This document shows, one piece after another, positions 8,123 through 15,800 of a DNA stretch of 18,045 nucleotides. The notes beneath the pieces are model-generated. The model worked only from the letters and a program-made list of their open reading frames with translations, made no database searches and was not told the DNA's origin. Numbering within the stretch: the first letter of the stretch is position 1; each line of letters opens with the position of its first letter. The DNA comes from Alphaproteobacteria bacterium (GTDB taxonomy: Bacteria; Pseudomonadota; Alphaproteobacteria; Micavibrionales; UBA2020), in the NCBI GenBank assembly GCA_023136145.1, contig JAGLRU010000380.1, positions 1-18,045 of the forward strand. The letters run 5' to 3'. A program made the position numbers and the translations under genes.

Positions 8123-8525
8123 CCTGCTTCTGCTTTCTCTGGGAACTTTGGTGTTATGGGGAATTTCAACATTTCTCCCAAAAATGGCATTACAAAGCCT
8201 TTCTATGGAAAGCGTTCTTTTTTATGGCGCTATTGGAAATATGCTTGTAGCTCTTCCTGTTTTATTTTTTCTAAAATGGAGACTTGAAAAAGACAAAAAA
8301 GGTATCGCAATTATAGCCTGTACAAGCGGATTTGCCGTTTTTTCAGCAATGCTGTATTACTACGCAATTCAGCTTGGTCCCGTTGCCACCATTGTGACAA
8401 TAACCGCAATGTATCCAATCGTCACATTGATATTGGCGCGGATTTTTCTTAAGGAAAAAATCAACCTTCTCCAGCTTTTAGCGATATTCATGGCTATGCT
8501 GTCGATTGTATTACTGGCGAGATGA
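8094..8525 (+). CDS. Half-size EamA/DMT-superfamily transporter, subunit 2
   Basis: A 143-residue protein with about five membrane helices, again a single EamA repeat. Its N-terminal part LGTLVLWGISTFLPKMALQSL parallels the first gene's LWGVQMFLPKLAVRTL. Its C-terminal part MYPIVTLILARIFLKEKINLLQL parallels LYPVVATMLAFFVLDEKLTLWQI, so the pair arose by duplication. It begins inside the 3' end of subunit 1 (29-base overlap in another frame), which implies translational coupling. Two ATG codons stand in tandem (8094 and 8097). The last 15 bases overlap the 3' end of the convergent divL. Together the two genes would make one ten-helix exporter; the cargo cannot be deduced. Confidence 0.85.
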   Translation: MMIKLKSKNNLLLLSLGTLVLWGISTFLPKMALQSLSMESVLFYGAIGNMLVALPVLFFLKWRLEKDKKGIAIIACTSGFAVFSAMLYYYAIQLGPVATIVTITAMYPIVTLILARIFLKEKINLLQLLAIFMAMLSIVLLAR

Positions 8526-10883
8526 TAAAAGCATTTTTTGTTCAGGAGGGGAAAATGGTAGCCGGCAAATTACGAATGTGCCGATATTCTCAGTGCTGTT
8601 TATGGCTATGCTACCGCCATGCAGCTCTATGATGTTCTTGACGAGTGTTAGTCCCAGTCCCGCGCCGCTGCGCCTCTGGATTTTCTTGCTGTGGATTTTT
8701 TCAAACGGAGTGAAGACGCGAGGCATATCTTCATCTGGGATTCCCATGCCGGTATCCTTGACTCCAAGAATGAGAAAATCGCCTTCCCGTTTCGCCGATA
8801 GTATTATCTCCCCGCCGTTTGGACTGTAATTGATCGCATTGCTAATCAGGTTTAACATCGCCTGCTTGAGTCGCCGTTCGTCCGCACTGATCGATAGTGT
8901 GTCATCCTCGCACTGTATGACGATCTTTAGTTTTTGCTTGCACGCCCATTCTTCTGTCAGACCAGCCACACGTTCAATCAGAGCTTTTACGTTGATATCG
9001 GAGTGGTAGAGCTTGAGATATCCTGCCTCTATCGTGGATAAATCCAGTATATCGTTGATAAGCGAGACAAGTCGCTGTCCTGCCTCAATCATACCTTCTG
9101 TATACTCCATCTGGCGGTCGTTGAGCTTACCGAAATACTGCTGGTTAAGCATTTCAGAAAAGCCAATAATCGCATTTAGCGGCGTGCGTAGTTGATAAGA
9201 CACATTGGTCAGGAAATCCGTTTTTAGCCGTTCTGTTGCCTCCAACGCTGTGTTCTTTTCGAACAGAGCCTGTTCAACTTTGACCGTATCCGTGATGTCA
9301 AAATAGGAGTTCAGGATGTTGCCGTCCGGTAGAGGCATAATCGAATATTCGAGAATAGAACCATCCTTGCGCTGTAGTCGACCTCTGCGCGGTTCCCGTT
9401 CAAGACCATTTCCGAGGATGGTCTGGCGTATCTCCGGCCAGACATCGTCATCGAATAGATTTTTTGTTTTCTTCACCAGAGTCGAGATGTGCGCCAAGTC
9501 TGTTAGGTCTTCCGGTTTAAAATGCCACATACTGGAGAAGGCTTTGTTGAAAAGCCTAATGCGACCGTCCTCACCGAACACCACAATCCCTTCAGCAAGG
9601 TTGTCCATAGTTTCCTGTTGAACCGCCATCAGGGTATTGTAGGATGTTTCCAGTTGCAAGAGGCTGGTAACATCCTCCATCGTCATTAGCATCCCACCCA
9701 TCGGACGAGGTACTACGATCATGCGTATGACGGAGCCGTCAGACAGATACTGCATTTCTTCGTAGGGTTCCAGTAGCGACGTAAACTTATTAAGCCAGAC
9801 CTGCTTGAACTTTTTGTAATCGGCCTGTTCTGGCAGTTTGCGTAGCTCTAGCAGCTTGTCTATGACTTCGATAAGCCGAGGGTGGCTGTCCATCCATGAC
9901 CCAGGAATTCCTGTCAGTTGTTCATAAGCGGAGTTGTAAAATTCCAGCCGTGTGTTGATGTCGAACATAGCGATAGCAGTGCGGAGCTGCTCAAGTGCTT
10001 CATGATGGGAATCCGTAAGCCTTTTGTAAGATGACTCCCATTCTTCCTCGCGGGTGACATCCAGAGCGACCCCTGCGATAATCTTTTCAGAAGCTATAGG
10101 TATTTCAGTTATCTCTACTAACCGTCGTTGACCGTCAGCGATTATATGCCCGCGTGAAGTCTGCGGAGCTTGTTTCGCCACGGCTCGTTGCGACAGTATG
10201 CGTTGGTTCAGATTGCTTTTATCGGTTCCAGTCATGGGGAGTTCTTTTTGGTCGGCAATTACTGTTGCTTTGGTATTATCAACTACCCGAGCGTAAAATT
10301 TGTTGCACCAGACCAAGTCCAATTTCTGGTTTCGCATCCATATTGGAAATGGTAACGCGTTCAGTGTTCCGAGAAATTCATTCTCTCGTTTTTCCGCAGA
10401 TGTTGTGGCTTCCATGCTGCGTATTGTTGTACGAGAAAAATCGGTAATGTCACAAGCGCAGATCACGGAAAAGATTTGTTGGTTGTCTATTGAGGTACGC
10501 TGTCTCCCGGAAAGACTCAGTGTTTTTCCGCCGATCATGGTATTGACGTTGATATTGAAATCTTCGTCGCATTGTCGCAGACGTTCAAATAAGCCTTCCA
10601 GTGCCGCCGCGTCTCCAGCAGTCACGGCAGATTGAATATCCTGAAAAGAGCTGATTTCATCGAGGCTGAACAATGCGCAAAATCCGGGAGATAGAATTTG
10701 GGTTTCTTCTTGATCCCAGCCACAGTATTCAATCGGAACGGCACGGAGAAGAGCTTCCAGTCGTTGGTTCTCCTGAGCTAGCTCTTTGTTTTTGCGACGA
10801 AATGGAATCAGGGCATCCATCAGCTTGTCTATAGCCGACGGTCTGATGTGTTGTAGAGAAATGTCCGGTTCTGAATGAATCAT
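8511..10883 (-). CDS. divL: DivL-type pseudo-histidine kinase (Tyr in place of phosphoacceptor His)
   Basis: A 790-residue multi-PAS sensor kinase homologue. Order: a short N-terminal helix likely to coil (29-47), about four PAS-like domains (roughly 45-150, 165-285, 290-410, 415-540), a DHp/HisKA helix pair (about 550-615) and a HATPase domain. The H-box reads NVSYQLRTPLNAI with Tyr563 where kinases have His. The same substitution (Tyr550) defines Caulobacter DivL, which binds phosphorylated DivK and controls the CckA-ChpT-CtrA phosphorelay. The ATP-binding boxes look intact: NLISNAINYSPNGG, DTGMGIPDED, FTPFEKI and GAGLGLTLVK. Unlike Caulobacter DivL as I recall it, I see no N-terminal membrane helix. 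Its start is divergent from hsp20. Assignment is by motif and domain layout. Confidence 0.9.
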   Translation of the reverse strand: MIHSEPDISLQHIRPSAIDKLMDALIPFRRKNKELAQENQRLEALLRAVPIEYCGWDQEETQILSPGFCALFSLDEISSFQDIQSAVTAGDAAALEGLFERLRQCDEDFNINVNTMIGGKTLSLSGRQRTSIDNQQIFSVICACDITDFSRTTIRSMEATTSAEKRENEFLGTLNALPFPIWMRNQKLDLVWCNKFYARVVDNTKATVIADQKELPMTGTDKSNLNQRILSQRAVAKQAPQTSRGHIIADGQRRLVEITEIPIASEKIIAGVALDVTREEEWESSYKRLTDSHHEALEQLRTAIAMFDINTRLEFYNSAYEQLTGIPGSWMDSHPRLIEVIDKLLELRKLPEQADYKKFKQVWLNKFTSLLEPYEEMQYLSDGSVIRMIVVPRPMGGMLMTMEDVTSLLQLETSYNTLMAVQQETMDNLAEGIVVFGEDGRIRLFNKAFSSMWHFKPEDLTDLAHISTLVKKTKNLFDDDVWPEIRQTILGNGLEREPRRGRLQRKDGSILEYSIMPLPDGNILNSYFDITDTVKVEQALFEKNTALEATERLKTDFLTNVSYQLRTPLNAIIGFSEMLNQQYFGKLNDRQMEYTEGMIEAGQRLVSLINDILDLSTIEAGYLKLYHSDINVKALIERVAGLTEEWACKQKLKIVIQCEDDTLSISADERRLKQAMLNLISNAINYSPNGGEIILSAKREGDFLILGVKDTGMGIPDEDMPRVFTPFEKIHSKKIQRRSGAGLGLTLVKNIIELHGGSIAINSTENIGTFVICRLPFSPPEQKMLLSSRQ

Positions 10884-10893
10884 AACTTCATAT

Positions 10894-10905
10894 TAAAGCG
10901 CTTTA
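10894..10905. promoter_or_regulatory. 12-bp perfect palindrome just upstream of divL
   Basis: TAAAGCGCTTTA is a perfect palindrome ending 11 bases before the divL start codon on the minus strand. It could be an operator for a dimeric regulator, or a small stem that limits ribosome access. No second copy was noticed nearby, and chance occurrence is possible. Confidence 0.25.
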
Positions 10906-11028
10906 TGGGCGGGGACAAGCAAAGGGTTTTTGCTGTCTCACTTTACGATAGAGAGTATCACCGGAAACGTGATTTTCAACCCCTCTGAGGTCTATGTAAA
11001 AGCTATAAGCGTGGAGATTGGGTGGAGT

Positions 11029-11055
11029 TGAAAATACTGACACCTGTGATAGAAT
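11029..11055 (+). promoter_or_regulatory. Possible promoter of the hsp20 gene
   Basis: TTGAAA at 11029-11034 is followed after 15 bases by TAGAAT at 11050-11055, about 77 bases upstream of the hsp20 start. TTGAAA also matches the -35 part of heat-shock (sigma-32) promoters, but no CCCCAT-type -10 element follows at the usual distance, so the sigma factor is undecided. Confidence 0.3.
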
Positions 11056-11131
11056 GCGAGGCATACTGTGATTCTGTAATGTTGCTAGTTGGGGCAGCCT
11101 GAAGAGCCTTTGAGAAAGAGAGGGGAGAGAG

Positions 11132-11608
11132 ATGAGCCGACGAATGGCACTGTTCGATAGTCCTTTTCTGCTGGGGTTTGATCAGTTTGAGCGTGCGCTG
11201 GAAAGCGCGGCGCGTGGTGCGTCTGAGGGGTATCCACCTTACAATATTGAGCAACTCGGAGAAACGTCGCTGAAAATTACAGTCGCTGTTGCCGGATTCG
11301 AGATGGAAGACCTTTCCGTACAGCTTGAGCAGAATCAACTAGTTATTCGTGGGCGGAAACATGGGGAGGAGGAGGATAACCGTCTTTTTCTCCACCGAGG
11401 CATCGCCACTCGCCAATTTCAGCGTTCTTTCGTGCTGTCAGAAGATATAGAAGTGGTAGGGGCGACGCTGGACAATGGGCTTCTAAATATTAATCTTCAA
11501 CGCATCCTTCCAGAAACAATTGTGCAAACCATTCGGATACGTCCGGCGAAAGAGGACAAAAAGATAGAAACCTTTGACGTGGGAAAAGGGAAACAAGGTA
11601 GCGAATAA
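11132..11608 (+). CDS. Small heat-shock protein, IbpA/Hsp20 family
   Basis: ATP-independent holdase chaperone that binds unfolding proteins and passes them to DnaK/ClpB. At 158 residues it is the usual size. The alpha-crystallin domain spans about 38-135: YNIEQLGETSLKITVAVAGF (37-56) at its start and NGLLNINL (115-122) at its end, where the Hsp20 signature G-L-L is found. The N-terminal arm LFDSPFLLGFDQFERAL resembles the IbpA type, and the C-terminal I-x-I motif is IRI at 134-136. A strong ribosome-binding site AGGGGAG (11121-11127) precedes ATG 11132. The gene stands alone, divergent from divL. Heat induction is expected from the family and not proven by the sequence. Confidence 0.93.
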   Translation: MSRRMALFDSPFLLGFDQFERALESAARGASEGYPPYNIEQLGETSLKITVAVAGFEMEDLSVQLEQNQLVIRGRKHGEEEDNRLFLHRGIATRQFQRSFVLSEDIEVVGATLDNGLLNINLQRILPETIVQTIRIRPAKEDKKIETFDVGKGKQGSE

Positions 11609-11630
11609 AGAACCTTGATGCGATCACTGT

Positions 11631-11676
11631 TTCCTCTCTACTTGCGTGAGAGGAAGGGAAGTGGGAAGGTGAGGGG
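11631..11676. repeat. Hairpin and G-rich tract after hsp20, resembling a dispersed CTCTCCC-type repeat
   Basis: TTCCTCTC (11631-11638) and GAGAGGAA (11648-11655) form an 8-bp perfect stem around a 9-base loop, followed by a purine tract ending GGTGAGGGG. The layout is like the common intergenic elements of the CTCTCCC...GGGAGAGGG...GTGAGGGG type, here decayed. It lacks a T-run, so it is a poor intrinsic terminator, though it may still end or stabilise the hsp20 transcript. Confidence 0.4.
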
Positions 11677-11771
11677 TAAGTCACCAGAGAAGATTCATCT
11701 TTTTATATCCATCACCCCATCATGCAAGCCTTCTAGGCGTTTGGTGGTGTTTCAGTTTAAAAGAAGGACAG

Positions 11772-12422
11772 ATGATGGACATTTTTGAGTTCTGGTCACA
11801 TATTGGGCGCGGAGAAAACATTCATCCGGCTGATAAAAGCGTCTTTGCGCGAATTGATCCGAAGAAACATGGATTCAGAACCGATTGTCTGCCCACTTGT
11901 TATTTGGGACGACTTCGCTCTGCACCTGTCGTGCTTCTTTACCTTTCGCCGGGGTTCGAAGAGCAAGATTTGAAGGATGCAGCGTCGGATAAAAGCAAAA
12001 AATATTATTCGAAGGTTTGGATTGGCAATGAGCCACTTCCCGGTATTGGTGGAGCAGGTCACCAATGGCTGAAAAGTCGAACAAAGCCCTTTGCTGATTA
12101 CAAAATTGCCAAGGATAAGATAGCAATTCTTAATATCGGTGCATATCATTCCAAAAAGGTTAAGAGCTGTTCCTCACTGCTTACGTTGCCTTCGAGTCGG
12201 ACTTCCATTGCTTGGGCACAAGACGTGCTTTTTCCTGATGCCGAATCCGGGAAACGGGTCGTCTTATGTATGCGTTCAGCAGCATACTGGGGTTTGGATA
12301 TAGGAAAAACCTACGGCAAATCCTTGTTTGCACCACAGGTAAACATAGGCGGCTACCTTATTAAAAATGACAAAAATAAGCAGCTTATCGAAACTGTGCA
12401 CAAAAGGCTTCTCGAACAATAA
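11772..12422 (+). CDS. Unrecognised 216-residue protein, possibly uracil-DNA-glycosylase-like fold
   Basis: A soluble protein I cannot assign with confidence. APVVLLYLSPGF at 51-62 is a buried beta strand followed by a Pro-Gly loop. IAILNIGAYHSKK at 117-129 and KRVVLCMRSAAYWGL at 161-175 look like further core strands with polar loops. This order (strand-xNPGF, then NxxPYHSK) recalls small UDG-superfamily proteins of unknown role, so a nucleic-acid or nucleotide-related fold is a guess. Tandem ATG codons at 11772 and 11775 follow AAGGACAG; the second has the better spacing. The gene is isolated, with 163 bases after hsp20 and a convergent priA at 12521. No signal peptide or membrane helix is seen. 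Confidence 0.65.
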   Translation: MMDIFEFWSHIGRGENIHPADKSVFARIDPKKHGFRTDCLPTCYLGRLRSAPVVLLYLSPGFEEQDLKDAASDKSKKYYSKVWIGNEPLPGIGGAGHQWLKSRTKPFADYKIAKDKIAILNIGAYHSKKVKSCSSLLTLPSSRTSIAWAQDVLFPDAESGKRVVLCMRSAAYWGLDIGKTYGKSLFAPQVNIGGYLIKNDKNKQLIETVHKRLLEQ

Positions 12423-12520
12423 ATTTCAAATTGAGACACTGCTAGACGTTTGCCTCGTATCCTGCAAGGGGTGACGATCTGTAGGGTATTGAAGAGATTT
12501 TTTTCTCATGAGTACGAATC

Positions 12521-14728
12521 CTAATAAAAATTCTGTGGATCAATATCAATTTTTAGCTGAAGAGTGCTTGGAACTTTAATGGAAGAAAGCCATACATCTA
12601 AAAACTTCTGAAGAGCGACGGACTTTTCTGTCTTGACTAAAAGACGGCGGCGGTGTTTTCCACGCAGAAATGCCATCGGCGCAGGCACAGGCCCCAGAAT
12701 GCGAATATCGTCAAAACGCGGAGCTTTCTGAGCCAGTGTACGGCAGAAAAGGTCGAGCTTCCCTTCATCTGTTCCAGATACAATAAGTGCCGCCAGTCTT
12801 CCATAAGGAGGGAGACCAGCTTTTTCGCGCTCTTCCGCTTCTGCTTCAAGAAACTTATCACGATCGTTGGCGGCAAGCGCGCAGATAACCGGCAGCGTCG
12901 GCATATATGTTTGGATATATACACGCCCCGGTTTTTCTCCACGCCCCGCCCGGCCAGACACCTGATGTAAAAGTTGGAACGTGCGTTCACCAGCGCGTAA
13001 ATCGCCACCTGACAGCCCCAAATCAGCATCAACGACTCCAACGCAGGTCAGGGACGGAAAGTGATGCCCTTTAGCGACAATCTGTGTGCCGATGATTATA
13101 TCAACTTTATGATCTTCTATCTGGTGTACCGCATCATTAATCATTTTCGTACTAGTCACGATGTCACTAGCAAGAATAAGCGTTCTGGCTTCAGGAAGAA
13201 AAGCCTGCACTTCCTCCTGTATTCTCTCCACGCCTGGGCCACATGCAGTAAGGCTGTCCTCTACGGCGCATTCCGGGCAGCATTTTGGAATCTTGCGACT
13301 GTAACCGCAATGATGGCATTGCATTCGGGTATGATAGCGATGCTCTACTAGCCACGCCGCGCAAGACGGGCACTGAAAGCGGTATCCGCAAGCACGGCAG
13401 AGCGTTAACGGAGCGTAGCCACGACGATTTAGAAACAAAAGCGACTGCTCTCCAACGGCAAGTGTTTCCATCAATGCTTGTTGCAACACTGGAGATAAAA
13501 ACTGTCCACGCCCCGGAGAAGCAGACTTTAGATCGATAATACGCATCTCCGGCATTGCAGCACCCGCATATCGAGAGGGCAAATGCAAGTAACGGTATTT
13601 GCCATGTTTGATATTGTGCATGGTTTCCAGTGCTGGTGTTGCTGACACTAGAACGACCGGAATATTTCCAAGCTTTGCACGCACAATCGCCATATCCCGC
13701 GCATGGTACAAAACGCCTTCCTCTTGTTTGTAGGAAGAGTCATGCTCTTCATCCACGATTACAAGCCCCAGATCAGCGTAAGGCAAAAACAATGCAGAAC
13801 GTGCCCCAACAACAACTTTCGTCTTTCCCTCCGCAATGCCAGTCCATGCCATACGCCGCTTCGCTGGTGATACTTCAGAATGCCAGATCGCGGGATCAAT
13901 ACCAAAACGCCGTTTGAAACGATCTAGAAACTGTGAGGAGAGGGAAATTTCCGGCAACAAAATTAGCACTTGCCGTCCTTGCCGCAATGTTTCGGCTATG
14001 GCTTCAAAATAAACTTCCGTTTTTCCCGCTCCCGTCACCCCATCGAGTAAAGCCGTGCTGTATTCTTTCGCGGCCACTAGTTGCGTCAGACTTTCAGCCG
14101 CCTGTTTCTGAGACTCTGAAAAAACAAGCGTATTGGCGGGAACTTCGTCAATCAAGCAAGGCGCGGGTGTTGATAACGGTACTGATTTGAGCTGTTCCGA
14201 CGATGCCATAGCGCGAATGATCGCCGAGCTGCACCCGACTTCTCTTACAATATCTGCCGCACGGCGAGGGACAGCATCAGAAAGTAGATCAAGCACTTTT
14301 TTGCGATTGGATGATACTTTGTCCGGTATATTATCAGTCAGCGTGTATGCCTTAGCAGTTTTCGGCGGTTGAAAAGCATCTGGCACGCTAATGCTCATTT
14401 TCAGCACCGACCCTATATCCGCCATGGTGTACTTCGCTACCCATTCAATAAATCGCCTCTGCACCTTCGGCATAGAAGGGCATACGTACTTTTGCTGAAC
14501 GGACTTCAGCCGAGCCGGATCAAATTTCTTATCTCCCGCTAAAGACCAAACTACGCCGATGGTGTCTTTTTTTCCAAGCGATACCCTTACATAGTCTCCG
14601 ATGGAAAGAGTCATTCCCTCTGAAACACTGTAATCATAAGCACGCGCTACAGGATACGGAACCAGCACTTGCACTCGTAGCGATATGTCAGGTAATAAAA
14701 TCCCCTGTTTTATATTGGATTGCTGCAT
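12521..14728 (-). CDS. priA: Primosomal protein N' (PriA replication-restart helicase)
   Basis: Superfamily 2 3'-5' DNA helicase that recognises stalled forks and reloads DnaB. About 735 residues, close to the family's 730. Order: N-terminal DNA-binding part (VQVLVPYPVARAYDYSV), Walker A in LLDGVTGAGKTEVYF, DEEH box in VIVDEEHDSSYKQ, and motif SATPALETM. The zinc-binding region with paired cysteines (CRACGYRFQCPSC and QCHHCGYSRKIPKCCPEC) is inserted between the helicase lobes. The C-terminal helicase motif HQVSGRAGRG follows. ATG 14728 is used; a GTG five codons upstream at 14743 is equally possible and neither has a good ribosome-binding site. It looks like a complete, ordinary housekeeping gene and marks the last clear core gene before the accessory segment. 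Confidence 0.96.
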   Translation of the reverse strand: MQQSNIKQGILLPDISLRVQVLVPYPVARAYDYSVSEGMTLSIGDYVRVSLGKKDTIGVVWSLAGDKKFDPARLKSVQQKYVCPSMPKVQRRFIEWVAKYTMADIGSVLKMSISVPDAFQPPKTAKAYTLTDNIPDKVSSNRKKVLDLLSDAVPRRAADIVREVGCSSAIIRAMASSEQLKSVPLSTPAPCLIDEVPANTLVFSESQKQAAESLTQLVAAKEYSTALLDGVTGAGKTEVYFEAIAETLRQGRQVLILLPEISLSSQFLDRFKRRFGIDPAIWHSEVSPAKRRMAWTGIAEGKTKVVVGARSALFLPYADLGLVIVDEEHDSSYKQEEGVLYHARDMAIVRAKLGNIPVVLVSATPALETMHNIKHGKYRYLHLPSRYAGAAMPEMRIIDLKSASPGRGQFLSPVLQQALMETLAVGEQSLLFLNRRGYAPLTLCRACGYRFQCPSCAAWLVEHRYHTRMQCHHCGYSRKIPKCCPECAVEDSLTACGPGVERIQEEVQAFLPEARTLILASDIVTSTKMINDAVHQIEDHKVDIIIGTQIVAKGHHFPSLTCVGVVDADLGLSGGDLRAGERTFQLLHQVSGRAGRGEKPGRVYIQTYMPTLPVICALAANDRDKFLEAEAEEREKAGLPPYGRLAALIVSGTDEGKLDLFCRTLAQKAPRFDDIRILGPVPAPMAFLRGKHRRRLLVKTEKSVALQKFLDVWLSSIKVPSTLQLKIDIDPQNFY

Positions 14729-14816
14729 ATCTATTGAGTACACGAATATCTGAATGGAGGGAAGAAGGGTCGTTTAATTCACTGGATTTGAATACTTTTT
14801 CATATTACTAAAGAAT

Positions 14817-14846
14817 AAATCAACCAATTTCCTAGTCTTGACCCTT
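14817..14846 (+). repeat. Left copy of 30-bp inverted repeat flanking the PARIS-like operon
   Basis: This 30-bp sequence (beginning AAATCAACCAAT, ending TCTTGACCCTT) recurs as its reverse complement at 17231-17260 with one mismatch (14829 T against C). It lies 90 bases beyond the stop of the DUF4435 gene and 88 bases before the priA start. Outside it, the two copies keep weaker similarity (both have ATTACT nearby) after a shift of about four bases. No convincing target-site duplication is visible. Confidence 0.85.
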
Positions 14847-14936
14847 TTAATTATTGTTGAAAAGCTAGAATCTGTTTACAGTCCAACAAAGTAGGATCAC
14901 CTCTAGTTAATCTGGCAACAATTAACCGGACAATTT

Positions 14937-15800
14937 TTAGGCACAGACTTGATTCAAGCGGCGAAGTAAGTATGGATCGTATTGATGATCGGCTTTATTA
15001 GCAAGCATATTAAAAAAAACATCCATCCTCACATTTACCCCAAAAAGATTTTTCATACGAGCTTGTAGTAACGGCATTATACAATCTTTTCCTGAAACCA
15101 TATCTTCAACTTTTCTAGAAGCTATTCTATCATTAAATTTGTCTACACATTTCTGCAATTTTCTAGAATCTATTTCGCCTTTAGTTTGTTGATAAACATT
15201 CAAAATTCTGGCACCTGTTTTATGAGGGCAAAGACAATCATTATTTGGATGTACTTTTGTTAACCTTGTTATGCTAAAACTAACAGTCTTAATCTTTTTT
15301 TTCAACAAAAACTCAGAAGCTGCATAAGATATAAATAAAGGCTTAATGAGCTTATCGTTGTCTGCAAACCACGAAGAATATTCCAGCTTTCTTTGAGCGG
15401 ACTCTCTGTCAATTCCTCCATCAAAATTGGTTGCAATGTCTAATATTGATTGCTCATCAAATAAGTAATTTTCAACACAATATGCCCTTAACCTATATAA
15501 ATGTTTCAAATTGGGTTTTCTTTTTCCTTGTATTAAATCTAAGTCCCCATCAATTATATAAAGCTTTTTTCTATCATCTATTGCTTGGTCTTTTTTGCAA
15601 GCATCAAGAACATTTTTTCGACCGCCCAGAGACGTAACACTATTTAAACGTATGTAACTTGGAAGATATTTTTTGAGAAGCTTTACCCACATATTCGGGT
15701 TAGCGGTATCTTCAACAAAAATCTCTACGTCATTTGATGAGCGCTTTAAATATCCAATCGCTGGGGCTGATTTAGCCGGATAAACAACAGATGTACTCAT
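14937..15800 (-). CDS. ariB: DUF4435 / TOPRIM-like protein, candidate PARIS effector AriB
   Basis: A 287-residue protein matching the DUF4435 pattern. It has an acidic strand VEIFVED (25-31, candidate TOPRIM Glu), a Gly-Gly turn GGRKNVLDACK (59-69), the acidic strand IIDGDLDLI (82-90, DxD-type metal site) and YCVENYLFDE (107-116), the conserved aromatic-Glu-Asn segment. In PARIS, AriB is a TOPRIM nuclease held by AriA; when a phage protein such as T7 Ocr triggers release, AriB dimerises and cleaves host tRNA, stopping infection. Start ATG 15800 overlaps the ATPase stop as ATGA, so the two are translationally coupled. The gene is strongly AT-rich. The role is inferred from family and partner; DUF4435 proteins paired with other ATPases also exist. 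Confidence 0.75.
   Translation of the reverse strand: MSTSVVYPAKSAPAIGYLKRSSNDVEIFVEDTANPNMWVKLLKKYLPSYIRLNSVTSLGGRKNVLDACKKDQAIDDRKKLYIIDGDLDLIQGKRKPNLKHLYRLRAYCVENYLFDEQSILDIATNFDGGIDRESAQRKLEYSSWFADNDKLIKPLFISYAASEFLLKKKIKTVSFSITRLTKVHPNNDCLCPHKTGARILNVYQQTKGEIDSRKLQKCVDKFNDRIASRKVEDMVSGKDCIMPLLQARMKNLFGVNVRMDVFFNMLANKADHQYDPYLLRRLNQVCA

Noticed and set aside
11029..11131. ROSE-type RNA thermometer directly before hsp20
   Set aside because: A TTGCT is present, but I could not build the characteristic stem pairing with the ribosome-binding site over a short distance.
12501..12520. GAGATTTTTTTCTC between the unknown gene and priA as a bidirectional terminator
   Set aside because: The stem is only four A/G-T/C pairs with an all-T loop, too weak for an intrinsic terminator.
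14906..14926. GTTAAT...ATTAAC after ariB as a terminator or CtrA box
   Set aside because: The stem is short and AT-rich with no T-run, and the spacing of the TTAA halves (11) is not the 7 of a CtrA site.
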